Made by a program: the position numbers and the translations under genes
From: Flavobacteriales bacterium UBA2306
Lineage (GTDB): Bacteria > Bacteroidota > Bacteroidia > Flavobacteriales > Weeksellaceae
Reading direction: 5' to 3'
Assembly: GCA_002345565.1 (NCBI GenBank)
Contig: DDVS01000004.1
Coordinates: 186,001-250,000, forward strand
Length of the DNA stretch: 64,000 nucleotides
In this document: positions 52,254 to 59,459 of the stretch, one piece after another
How the letters are laid out: every line of letters starts with the position of its first letter
How positions within the stretch are numbered: position 1 is the stretch's first letter
The notes under the pieces: model-generated
What the model saw: the letters and a program-made list of their open reading frames with translations, nothing else
The model's database searches: none
Told to the model about the DNA's origin: nothing

Positions 52254-53156
52254 TCATTCTTTCAATTTAAGATTCTTGTTCTGTGGCGGAAGCGGAACAT
52301 AACCATCATCATTAATGACTTTTGGAAACTCGTGATTTGCCCATCTGGTTTTGGCGTCTTCTATGATTTCTAAAGAGCTTGCAACAAAATTCCAGTAGAT
52401 GTATCTCGGTTCCGGAAAAGGCTCTCCTCCAAAAATATAAATAGTGGAATTGGGCTTCAAAACAAAATGACAAAGCTTTGAGTCCTTAGCAATCAAGATA
52501 TGTTTTGGAGTGTAGAGATTACCTTCACTTTCGATATTTCCATCCAATATATAAAGAGAAGATTCTCCAAAAAGATAATCGCCGAGAACAATTTCTCTGT
52601 CCTCCTGAAGCGTATTCTTTACTTCCATAAAGTAAAGTGGCGAATAAACCGGAACTGGAGATTTGCGTCCGAGGATTTCGCCAGCAATCAATTTATAATT
52701 AATTCCGTTATCTATCCAACTTGGTATATCTTCTTTGTTGATGTGGAAAAACTCGGGTTCCATAGTTTCCAATTCTTTTGGAAGTGCGACCCAAATCTGT
52801 AACCCGTGGAGGTTTTTATCTGTTGTTCTCAAATATTCCGGAGTTCTTTCGGAGTGAGCGACACCTTTTCCGGCAGTCATCCAATTGACAGCGCCTTCTT
52901 TGATTTCGATTTCTGTTCCCATAGAATCTCTGTGCATTATGCCTCCCTCGAACAAAAAAGTAAGCGTAGAGAGTCCAATATGCGGATGAGGTGGGACATC
53001 CAAATTTTCATAATCTTTAAGCGCTGCTGGCCCCATATGGTCGATGAACACAAATGGTCCAATGCTTCTCTTTTGAGAAAACGGCAATAATCTACCAACC
53101 AAAAAGTTACCAATATCGGCTGCTCTTTCCTCAATTATCATCTGAATATTTGACAT
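52254..53156 (-). CDS. Pirin family protein
   Basis: 300 residues of the double-cupin pirin fold. The metal-binding N-terminal cupin has FIDHMGPAALKDYENLDVPPHPHIGLSTLTFLFEGGIMHRDS, followed by TAGKGVAHSERTPEYLR and LHGLQIWVALP. The C-terminal cupin is shorter. Pirins bind Fe or Ni and some act as quercetinases; most bacterial ones have no fixed role. It is convergent with the barrel gene; upstream lies a 278-base gap with repeat copy 2. Confidence 0.88.
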   Translation of the reverse strand: MSNIQMIIEERAADIGNFLVGRLLPFSQKRSIGPFVFIDHMGPAALKDYENLDVPPHPHIGLSTLTFLFEGGIMHRDSMGTEIEIKEGAVNWMTAGKGVAHSERTPEYLRTTDKNLHGLQIWVALPKELETMEPEFFHINKEDIPSWIDNGINYKLIAGEILGRKSPVPVYSPLYFMEVKNTLQEDREIVLGDYLFGESSLYILDGNIESEGNLYTPKHILIAKDSKLCHFVLKPNSTIYIFGGEPFPEPRYIYWNFVASSLEIIEDAKTRWANHEFPKVINDDGYVPLPPQNKNLKLKE

Positions 53157-53235
53157 ATTTTCATTTTTAAATTTGATTTAAAATTAAGGTTTTTCATCCA
53201 ACTATTTATTCTTTTGATTTACCGTTGAATCACAC

Positions 53236-53320
53236 GCAGCCCGACTTGAACGGAGCTCATTTTTTGTGGCTGGAAAGCAAAGGCAAAAATAGCGGGAGTG
53301 GAAGGCGGATGAAGCTGCCA
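53236..53320 (+). repeat. Dispersed repeat, copy 2 (GCAGCCCGACTTGAACGG ... AAGCTGCC)
   Basis: Starts GCAGCCCGACTTGAACGG at 53236 and ends GGCGGATGAAGCTGCC near 53319. The ends match copy 1 at 7091-7160 (17 of 18 at the left end). The interior differs, with TTTGTGGCTGG...GCAAAAATAGCGGGAGTGGAA. Its GC content is well above the flanks. It lies between divergent pirin and rseP, upstream of the rseP promoter. Confidence 0.65.
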
Positions 53321-53400
53321 CAATAAAATTGATGCCTCGAAGCCGATAAATGACTTTTTGTCAAAGATTTTTCGTTGGTACAGTTTATGACTTAAATGAT

Positions 53401-53408
53401 TACCTTTG
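53401..53408 (+). promoter_or_regulatory. Promoter -7 box (TACCTTTG) for rseP
   Basis: Exact TAnnTTTG, 26 bases before the ATG at 53435. The -33 region has GTTGG at 53374-53378, slightly far. Confidence 0.5.
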
Positions 53409-53434
53409 CGTACCTATAATTTTAAAATATATTA

Positions 53435-54943
53435 ATGGAATTAGCATTAAAGATTTTTCAGTTTGTACTGAGCATCTCTATTCTTGTAACTTTACACGAA
53501 ATCGGACACTTCTTGCCGGCGAAATGGTTTAAAACCAAAGTAGACAAATTCTTTTTATTCTTTGACCCTTATTTTTCCATCTTCGCAATGAAGAAAATCA
53601 ATGGAAAATGGCAATATAAATTCCTTTCTAAAAACCAACCTACTGAAGAAGAGGTGGAAATAAACGGAAAAAAAGTCCTTCAACCAATTGATATTTCTAA
53701 ACTTCCGGAAGATGACTGGAGAAGACACGAAGGTGTGAAATACGGAATTGGATGGTTGCCTTTTGGAGGTTATGTGAAAATCGCCGGAATGGTGGACGAA
53801 AGTATGGACACCGCTCAACTTTCTAAACCGGCTGAACCTTGGGAGTTCCGTGCAAAACCGGCTTGGCAACGTTTGATTATTATGCTTGGCGGAGTTACGG
53901 TTAATTTCTTTTTGGCTTGGTTGATTTACTCTGGTCTTTCATATGTTGTAGGAGAAAAATATCACGACAATGCAAAATTCGAAAATGGAATTGCAGTTTC
54001 TGATGCCGGAAAAAAAATGGGATTGGAAACAGGAGATAAAATCCTGAAAATCGATGGAAAACCAGCAGAAAGAATGGAAACTTCCACCGTAAACATGCTT
54101 TTTGCTGATAATGTTACGGTAATGAGAGACGGAAAAGAAGTTACTTTTCCAATCAATGAAGATGGTGTTGCAGAAGTTTTGCACAGCAACGAAGCGAAAC
54201 TTTATTTTATGAATCGCTTTCCTGCTGTGGTTGATAGCTTGACTCCTAATATGCCAGCAATCCAGGCTGGATTAAAAAAAGGTGATAAAATTGTTGGTGT
54301 AAACGGACAGAAAACGGAATTCTACGATCAAGTTACTAATGCTTTAAAAACTAATAAAGGTGGAGAAATCAGTTTAAATATTATCAGAAATAATCAACCT
54401 ATAACAATCAAAGCTAAAACAAATCAAGAAGGGAAATTAGGATTTGGCCCAAACTTCCAATTAGCTCAAAACTATCTGAACAAAAGTGAGGTTACAAAAC
54501 ATTATTCTTTGTTACAAGCTATTCCAAGAGGTTTTACAAGAACAATTGATGTTTTGACCATGCAGATTAAGCAGTTTAAAATTATTTTTAATACAAAAAC
54601 TCAAGGCTACAAAAAAGTGGGAGGCCCTATCGCTATAGTAAACAATATGCATGTAGAGAAAAGCAATGATGGAAGCCTTTCAATCGATTGGGAGTTTTTC
54701 TGGAGTTTTACGGCAATGTTTTCGGTTTGGTTGGCTTTTCTTAACTTGATTCCGATTCCGGGATTGGATGGTGGTCACGTTCTGTTTACATTGTGGGAAA
54801 TCATCACAAGAAAGCCAGTTCCACAGAAAATCTTAGAAAACGCACAAATGGTAGGTGTAATTTTCTTATTAGGGCTTATGGCGTTAATATTTGGAAATGA
54901 TATAGTTAAGCTTATTGTGCAATTTTTTAGTCAAAAAAATTAA
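53435..54943 (+). CDS. rseP: Site-2 protease RseP (RIP metalloprotease)
   Basis: 502 residues. The zinc motif HEIGH lies in the first helix (His21-His25), and the third ligand Asp445 is in PGLDGGHVLF. Two PDZ domains (about residues 180-330) follow the second helix. FGGYVKIAGM is typical. It cuts membrane-embedded substrates after a first cut, as in sigma-E anti-sigma release in E. coli. An inserted loop of 60 residues after HEIGH is normal in Bacteroidota. It is monocistronic and precedes the tRNA-Asn gene; no terminator is seen before the tRNA promoter. Confidence 0.92.
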   Translation: MELALKIFQFVLSISILVTLHEIGHFLPAKWFKTKVDKFFLFFDPYFSIFAMKKINGKWQYKFLSKNQPTEEEVEINGKKVLQPIDISKLPEDDWRRHEGVKYGIGWLPFGGYVKIAGMVDESMDTAQLSKPAEPWEFRAKPAWQRLIIMLGGVTVNFFLAWLIYSGLSYVVGEKYHDNAKFENGIAVSDAGKKMGLETGDKILKIDGKPAERMETSTVNMLFADNVTVMRDGKEVTFPINEDGVAEVLHSNEAKLYFMNRFPAVVDSLTPNMPAIQAGLKKGDKIVGVNGQKTEFYDQVTNALKTNKGGEISLNIIRNNQPITIKAKTNQEGKLGFGPNFQLAQNYLNKSEVTKHYSLLQAIPRGFTRTIDVLTMQIKQFKIIFNTKTQGYKKVGGPIAIVNNMHVEKSNDGSLSIDWEFFWSFTAMFSVWLAFLNLIPIPGLDGGHVLFTLWEIITRKPVPQKILENAQMVGVIFLLGLMALIFGNDIVKLIVQFFSQKN

Positions 54944-54960
54944 AAAAGTTTTTCAAAAAA

Positions 54961-54997
54961 TTTGGTGCAAATATAAATACTGTGTATATTTGCACCA
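54961..54997 (+). promoter_or_regulatory. tRNA promoter embedded in a perfect palindrome
   Basis: TTTG (54961-54964), 20 bases, TATATTTG (54985-54992): the full Bacteroidota promoter. TGGTGCAAATATA (54963-54975) is a perfect 13-base inverted repeat of TATATTTGCACCA (54985-54997), so promoter and palindrome coincide. The predicted start lies near 54997, 18 bases before the tRNA. Confidence 0.7.
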
Positions 54998-55014
54998 CTT
55001 AAAACAAAGGACAT

Positions 55015-55088
55015 TCCTCCTTAGCTCAGTTGGTTAGAGCATCTGACTGTTAATCAGAGGGTCGCTGGTTCGAGCCCAGCAGGAGGAG
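55015..55088 (+). tRNA. tRNA-Asn, anticodon GTT
   Basis: 74 bases folding as a cloverleaf: acceptor TCCTCCT (55015-55021)/AGGAGGA (55081-55087), D-arm GCTC...GAGC, anticodon arm TCTGA-CTGTTAA-TCAGA with GTT at 55049-55051, T-arm GCTGG-TTCGAGC-CCAGC, discriminator G at 55088. The genome does not encode a full CCA tail (GCA follows). It decodes AAC and AAU. Queuosine enzymes of this window could act on it, since GUN anticodons including GUU carry Q. Confidence 0.95.
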
Positions 55089-55089
55089 C

Positions 55090-55121
55090 AAAACCATCAC
55101 AGAAATGTGGTGGTTTTTTTA
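55090..55121 (+). terminator. Terminator of the tRNA-Asn gene
   Basis: AAACCATCACA (55091-55101) pairs with TGTGGTGGTTT over GAAA (one T-G pair), ending in seven T. It follows the tRNA immediately. Confidence 0.82.
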
Positions 55122-55250
55122 TGATTGATAATTAAACGCATCTAACAAATCATAAAAGTTTAAGGTAAATTAAACCTTTTGTGACTTTGTCCTTTATGAA
55201 ATAAGATTTAAATAGGCTCTTTGAAAATTTCTCATAAATTCTGCTGATGC

Positions 55251-55283
55251 TTTGAGCTTATAAATTAAGAATTAGTAATTTTG
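55251..55283 (+). promoter_or_regulatory. Promoter for the cupin gene
   Basis: TTTG (55251-55254), 21 bases, TAATTTTG (55276-55283), an exact TAnnTTTG. The predicted start is near 55288, 18 bases before the ATG at 55306. The rest of 55122-55250 holds nothing I can name. Confidence 0.6.
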
Positions 55284-55305
55284 AATGGTAAAATCGAAAT
55301 AAAAT

Positions 55306-55803
55306 ATGCCAACAGAAAAAAAAGAAATATTCGAAAAAATTAAAAACAGAATCTGCGAACAAGGATTCTCAATAGTTGCTGAAGATGATGCAAGACCTTG
55401 GGGCGGCTTCTTTGTAATTGAAGAAAATCAAGCGCAGGATTTTGCCAATCAATATTTTGATGGCATTGATGTAGAAGAACTAAAAATCGGCGGAAAATTA
55501 AGCCCTAAAATCCTTCTTGTGGCTCCAGAAGCAAGATTAAGCTGGCAATACCACCATAGAAGAGCAGAAATCTGGCAAGTAGTGGAAGGTATTGTTGGCA
55601 TAAAAAGAAGCAATACAGATGAAGAAGGCGAATTAAAAGAATACGCACCAATGGATCAAATTAAACTTCAACAGGGCGAAAGACATCGTTTAATTGGTCT
55701 GGACAACTGGGGTGTTGTTGCAGAAATTTGGCAGCATACAGATGCATCCAATCCTTCTGATGAAAATGATATTATCCGTGTTCAGGATGACTTTGGGAGA
55801 TAA
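55306..55803 (+). CDS. Cupin-domain protein, phosphomannose-isomerase type II-like
   Basis: 165 residues, one cupin domain. The motif is PEARLSWQYHHRRAEIWQVVEGIVGI (metal-binding HHxx...E) and then GERHRLIGLDNWGVVAEIWQHTDAS (final His). DARPWGGFFVIEE at the start is a substrate lead. This resembles the isolated C-terminal half of mannose-6-phosphate isomerase/GDP-mannose pyrophosphorylase (type II) proteins. Full mannose interconversion is possible, but some relatives act on other hexose or heptose phosphates. Stands alone with its promoter; a terminator follows. Confidence 0.78.
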   Translation: MPTEKKEIFEKIKNRICEQGFSIVAEDDARPWGGFFVIEENQAQDFANQYFDGIDVEELKIGGKLSPKILLVAPEARLSWQYHHRRAEIWQVVEGIVGIKRSNTDEEGELKEYAPMDQIKLQQGERHRLIGLDNWGVVAEIWQHTDASNPSDENDIIRVQDDFGR

Positions 55804-55808
55804 AATAC

Positions 55809-55840
55809 AAAAGACAGATTTTTACATCTGTCTTTTATTT
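55809..55840. terminator. Bidirectional terminator between the cupin and glycosyltransferase genes
   Basis: AAAAGACAGAT (55809-55819) pairs with ATCTGTCTTTT (55826-55836) over 6 bases, then ATTTTTTTCC. The right arm overlaps the end of the glycosyltransferase coding region. Confidence 0.75.
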
Positions 55841-57030
55841 TTTTCCTCAATCCAGCGGCTCATATATTTCGTAGAATTCATTTGATGGTGTTGCAGAATT
55901 TTTCCGAGATAATTTTCTGTCCGATGATTCTCCAAATTTTTCTCAATTTTTGAAATAGTTTCCCAAAACTGATTAACATACAATTTCTTATTAAAAATTT
56001 GATTCAAAATTTCGTAAGCATTTTCGTTGGCTTGGTTCCAAACCGTTTCATTTTGGTATAATTGAATGGCTTTTTTTACAAACACCTCATCAGAATTTTC
56101 TATAAAACCATTCCAAGGTAAATCTTTATGCATCGCTTCTGCACCAACAGAACTCGTAATATTTGGTAATCCGAATTTCATACTTTCCCAAAGTTTTCCT
56201 TTTAAACCTGCACCAAAAGGAATCGGAGCCAGTAAAACTCTGTATTGATTAAAAAGTAATTCTACATTCTCGGCTCTTCCTTTTACCAAAAAACCTTCTT
56301 TCTCATTATGCAGTTGAAAAACCTTTTCCGAAGCATAAGCGCCATAAATATGAAGTTCTGCGTTTGGAAGTTCTTTTCTGATATTTTTCCAAATGGATTT
56401 CAATTTGAGAACAGTTTGCCAATTCGGTTCGTGAAGAAAATTTCCGATGCTTACAAAATGTTGTCTTCCTCCAAAAGCAGTTTTATTCTTCACAATTTTT
56501 TCAGTCAAAAAAGGGATATAAAACAGAATATCAGGATTAATTTTAAAGTTTTCAGTCAATAATTGATATTCAAATTCAGAGATAATTAACGACAAATCAC
56601 AACGTAAGATCGAGGCAATTTCTCTCTTGAAAGTATGATTGACTAAATCTCCATTATTGACTTTCCTTTTCTCAACAAAAGCTTTTCGTCTCGCTTCTCT
56701 CAGAAAATGTAAATCTTCTGTATCAATGATTTTGAAAGCATCCGGACAATTTTCAGAAACACGCCATCCAAATTGTTCTTCGCTCACATAACGGTCAAAA
56801 AGGACAACATTCGGATTGAGTTCTTTTATTTTTTCATCAAAACTATCATTATTGATTTCGATTTTCTGGAATTTTATTTTTTCTGAAAATTCGATGTTGT
56901 TGGAAGCTGTAAGAAATGTAATTTTATAATGAGCTTCCGAAAATAATTTGACAAGCTGCATCATTCTGTGACCTGCTGCTGTAGAAGCCGGTTCTGGAAT
57001 AACGAGACCAATAATGACAATATGTTTCAC
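55822..57030 (-). CDS. Glycosyltransferase family 4-like, GTG start
   Basis: 402 residues. The start is GTG at 57030 (MKHIVIIGLVIPEPASTAAGHRMMQLVKLF), since this conserved lead already begins the GT-B fold. The donor-binding part holds FVSIGNFLHEPNWQTV, AELHIYGAYASEKVF, LLFNQYRVLLAPIPFGAGLKGKLWESMKFGLPNITSSVGAE, the family's E-x7-E-like region. It transfers a sugar to an unknown acceptor. It has a -7 box 5 bases upstream of the GTG, so the mRNA may be leaderless. Divergent from guaC. Confidence 0.8.
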   Translation of the reverse strand: MKHIVIIGLVIPEPASTAAGHRMMQLVKLFSEAHYKITFLTASNNIEFSEKIKFQKIEINNDSFDEKIKELNPNVVLFDRYVSEEQFGWRVSENCPDAFKIIDTEDLHFLREARRKAFVEKRKVNNGDLVNHTFKREIASILRCDLSLIISEFEYQLLTENFKINPDILFYIPFLTEKIVKNKTAFGGRQHFVSIGNFLHEPNWQTVLKLKSIWKNIRKELPNAELHIYGAYASEKVFQLHNEKEGFLVKGRAENVELLFNQYRVLLAPIPFGAGLKGKLWESMKFGLPNITSSVGAEAMHKDLPWNGFIENSDEVFVKKAIQLYQNETVWNQANENAYEILNQIFNKKLYVNQFWETISKIEKNLENHRTENYLGKILQHHQMNSTKYMSRWIEEKNKRQM

Positions 57031-57035
57031 AATAA

Positions 57036-57078
57036 CAAAAGTAAAGATTATTAAAACAAAAAATTTATATTAATTTTG
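57036..57078. promoter_or_regulatory. Divergent promoter pair with start codons at the predicted transcript start
   Basis: TACTTTTG on the minus strand (57043-57036) ends 5 bases before the GTG at 57030. TAATTTTG on the plus strand (57071-57078) ends 4 bases before the guaC ATG at 57083. Both -7 boxes are exact TAnnTTTG, and the expected start 4-7 bases later falls on the start codons. Neither side shows a ribosome binding site. Confidence 0.55.
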
Positions 57079-57082
57079 AAGT

Positions 57083-58123
57083 ATGCGAATAGAAAACGAA
57101 ATCAAGTTAGGGTTCAAAGATGTAATGTTTCGTCCGAAGCGTTCTACACTCAAATCCCGAAGTGAAGTGACAATAGAGAGAGAATTCACTTTTCTTCATA
57201 CTCAGAAAAAATGGAGCGGTGTTCCGCTGATTGCTGCTAATATGGACACGGTCGGAACTTTCGAAATGGCGGAAGCGCTTTACAAAGACAAAATTATTAC
57301 AGCGATTCATAAGCATTATTCTGTTCAGGAATGGTCTGATTTTCTGAAAGATAAAAACGACGACTTCTACCAATACATTGCATTGAGTACAGGAACCGGA
57401 AAAGCCGACGAAGAGAAAATCAAAACAATCTTAGATGCTAATCCGAAAATCCAATTTCTCTGCATTGATGTTGCGAATGGTTATTCGGAACATTTTGTAG
57501 AATTTGTGAAAAAAGCACGTCAGAATTTCCCTGATAAAATTATTATCGCTGGAAATGTCGTAACCGGCGAAATGGTAGAAGAATTGATTTTAGCCGGAGC
57601 TGATATCATCAAAGTTGGAATTGGTCCGGGTTCGGTTTGTACCACTCGTGTGAAAACTGGTGTTGGTTATCCTCAACTTTCAGCAATTATCGAATGTGCC
57701 GATGCTGCTCACGGTTTGGGTGGTCAAATCATCGGTGACGGCGGTTGCAAAGTTCCTGGCGATGTGGCAAAAGCTTTTGGTGGCGGTTCAGATTTCGTAA
57801 TGTTAGGCGGAATGTTTGCCGGACACGACGAAAGCGGCGGTGAACTCATCACAGAAAATGGAAAAACGTTCCGATTGTTCTACGGAATGAGTTCTCAAAC
57901 AGCGATGGATAAACATTCCGGAGGTGTTGCAGAGTATCGTGCTTCCGAAGGAAAAACCGTGAAAGTTCCTTATAAAGGTCCGGTTGCGGAAACTGTAAAA
58001 GATATCTTAGGCGGTGTTCGTTCAACTTGTACTTATGTTGGTGCTTCGAAATTGAAAGAATTGTCTAAAAGAACAACTTTTATCCGAGTTCAAGAGCAGG
58101 AAAATCAGGTTTTTAACGGATAA
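57083..58123 (+). CDS. guaC: GMP reductase
   Basis: 346 residues, an IMPDH/GMPR TIM barrel without CBS domains and with GMPR length. The catalytic Cys186 lies in GIGPGSVCTTRVKTGVGYPQLSAI, the conserved loop; FRPKRSTLKSRSEVTIEREF and LIAANMDTVGTF mark the N-terminus. It reduces GMP to IMP and ammonia with NADPH, recycling guanine nucleotides. The gene is followed by a short hypothetical gene after 6 bases. Confidence 0.92.
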   Translation: MRIENEIKLGFKDVMFRPKRSTLKSRSEVTIEREFTFLHTQKKWSGVPLIAANMDTVGTFEMAEALYKDKIITAIHKHYSVQEWSDFLKDKNDDFYQYIALSTGTGKADEEKIKTILDANPKIQFLCIDVANGYSEHFVEFVKKARQNFPDKIIIAGNVVTGEMVEELILAGADIIKVGIGPGSVCTTRVKTGVGYPQLSAIIECADAAHGLGGQIIGDGGCKVPGDVAKAFGGGSDFVMLGGMFAGHDESGGELITENGKTFRLFYGMSSQTAMDKHSGGVAEYRASEGKTVKVPYKGPVAETVKDILGGVRSTCTYVGASKLKELSKRTTFIRVQEQENQVFNG

Positions 58124-58129
58124 TTATAT

Positions 58130-58789
58130 ATGAAAAAAATAATTTTACTATTTATTTTTCTTATTTCTTTCAGTTTATTTTCTCAACAAAAGAAAGCTTC
58201 AGAAAAATTAATGCTAGAGATCCAGCAAATTCATCAAAATGAGAAGACTATGAAAATGGCTTGGTGGATTCCAACAGAATTTTGGCAAGTGGTTATTGAA
58301 GAAAATAATCTTGGTTCTCAAGAGCAAATAGACTACATAAAAAGTCTTTTAGATGATTATACAATTCTTTTAGGCGGTGATTATTCTTTTGAATCTTCAA
58401 ACGATGGGGCGGAGTTTAAAGTTAATAATGTTAAAAACAATTTTGCCTTCTATAGTGTAGATGGCAAAAAACAAACCCCTTTGAAAGATTCCGAAATTAA
58501 CCAAATAGTTCTTGGGTTATTAAAAAATACACTAAAACCAATTTTTGTACAAATGTTAGGCAAAACAGGAAGCGGTTTAGAATTTTTTATTTACAACAAT
58601 AAAAAGAATAATGAAAGAATAATAAATCCAATGTCTGTTGGTAATTTTAAAGTTGATATTGCTAATGAATCTTTTGTATGGAAACTTCCTTTAGTTTCAT
58701 TAATGAAAGAAAAGATTTGCCCTGTTGACCAACAAAAAATGGAAGGAAATTGGATTTTTTGTCCATTTCACGGCGAGAAATTACAATAA
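58130..58789 (+). CDS. Secreted protein of unknown function with C-terminal two-cysteine/His motif
   Basis: 219 residues. A signal peptide ends in FSLFSQ. The mature protein is alpha/beta with a helical part (EKLMLEIQQIHQNEKTMKMAWW) and a region from WIPTEFWQVVIEENNLG. The C-terminus has ICPVDQQKMEGNWIFCPFHGEKLQ, two cysteines with a later His that could bind a metal, as in small zinc ribbons. No family is recognised. It lies 6 bases after guaC, so it is probably read with it; a terminator follows. Confidence 0.65.
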   Translation: MKKIILLFIFLISFSLFSQQKKASEKLMLEIQQIHQNEKTMKMAWWIPTEFWQVVIEENNLGSQEQIDYIKSLLDDYTILLGGDYSFESSNDGAEFKVNNVKNNFAFYSVDGKKQTPLKDSEINQIVLGLLKNTLKPIFVQMLGKTGSGLEFFIYNNKKNNERIINPMSVGNFKVDIANESFVWKLPLVSLMKEKICPVDQQKMEGNWIFCPFHGEKLQ

Positions 58790-58791
58790 AC

Positions 58792-58822
58792 AAAACCAGC
58801 CAAAATTCGGCTGGTTTTTTAT
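58792..58822 (+). terminator. Terminator of guaC and the secreted protein
   Basis: AAAACCAGCC (58792-58801) pairs with GGCTGGTTTT (58809-58818), then TT. It ends where the convergent nucleosidase gene stops. Confidence 0.8.
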
Positions 58823-59394
58823 TAAAACTTATCTAGTTCTCTTCTTAACGCAATCGACGCTTTTTTAACTTCTTGCGTCCAATCATCAGCTGCATTTCCG
58901 TCTGCTCCGTCAGAAATATATTTCAAACATAGAAAATCGATTCCTTCACATTCTGCAACTTTCGCAAGGGCAAAAGCTTCCATATCGATGACATTATATT
59001 CCGGATTGATATGTTCCATTTCGAATTGGTCGCCGGAACCGCAGATTCCGTTTGGGAGATTTTCTATATTTAACCCATATTCTAAAAGAACAAGTTCGCC
59101 GGAAAGCGGTGTTTCAAACTTCTGGAAACCCAAAGCTCTAACATCCATATCTCTCTGAATAAAACGATTACAATTCACAACAATTCCTCTGTCAAAAGTT
59201 GTACTTCCTGCTGTTCCAAGATTGATAATCAAATCTGGATTCTCTTTCTGAATAGCTTTTGTAAGATTATAAGTTGCTTTAACTTTTCCTATTCCTACAA
59301 AGACTTTATTGTAATTTTCAAACTCATTTCCTGCTTCAGATTCCAAAGCAAAAACCAATAAAATATTATTGTAACTCTTTCTGTTGATTGTCAT
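58822..59394 (-). CDS. Purine nucleosidase of the MTAN/phosphorylase family
   Basis: 190 residues from the ATG at 59394; an in-frame ATG at 59430 lies within the fabG terminator hairpin and is rejected. NNILLVFALESEAGNEF, KVFVGIGKVKATYNLTKAIQ, LIINLGTAGS, then NVIDMEAFALAKVAECEGIDFLCLKYISDGADGNAADDW are those of 5'-methylthioadenosine/S-adenosylhomocysteine nucleosidase relatives (Asp in ISDGAD as the acid). Shorter than the usual 230 residues; substrate therefore uncertain. It starts right behind a terminator hairpin. Confidence 0.75.
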   Translation of the reverse strand: MTINRKSYNNILLVFALESEAGNEFENYNKVFVGIGKVKATYNLTKAIQKENPDLIINLGTAGSTTFDRGIVVNCNRFIQRDMDVRALGFQKFETPLSGELVLLEYGLNIENLPNGICGSGDQFEMEHINPEYNVIDMEAFALAKVAECEGIDFLCLKYISDGADGNAADDWTQEVKKASIALRRELDKF

Positions 59395-59403
59395 AATTTT
59401 TAT

Positions 59404-59440
59404 AAAAAAAGCTTTTTGCGTACTGCACAAAAAGCTTTAT
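59404..59440 (-). terminator. Hairpin between fabG and the nucleosidase gene
   Basis: AAAGCTTTTTG (59408-59418) pairs with CAAAAAGCTTT (59428-59438). On the minus strand it is followed by TTTTTTTATAAAAATT and then the nucleosidase ATG (59394). It thus terminates fabG but sits about 14 bases before the next start. Confidence 0.7.
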
Positions 59441-59459
59441 AAATAATTGATATTGTTAA

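Noticed and set aside
54963..54997. Palindrome before tRNA-Asn as rseP terminator
   Set aside because: There is no T run after it and both arms hold promoter elements, so it is better read as the tRNA promoter.
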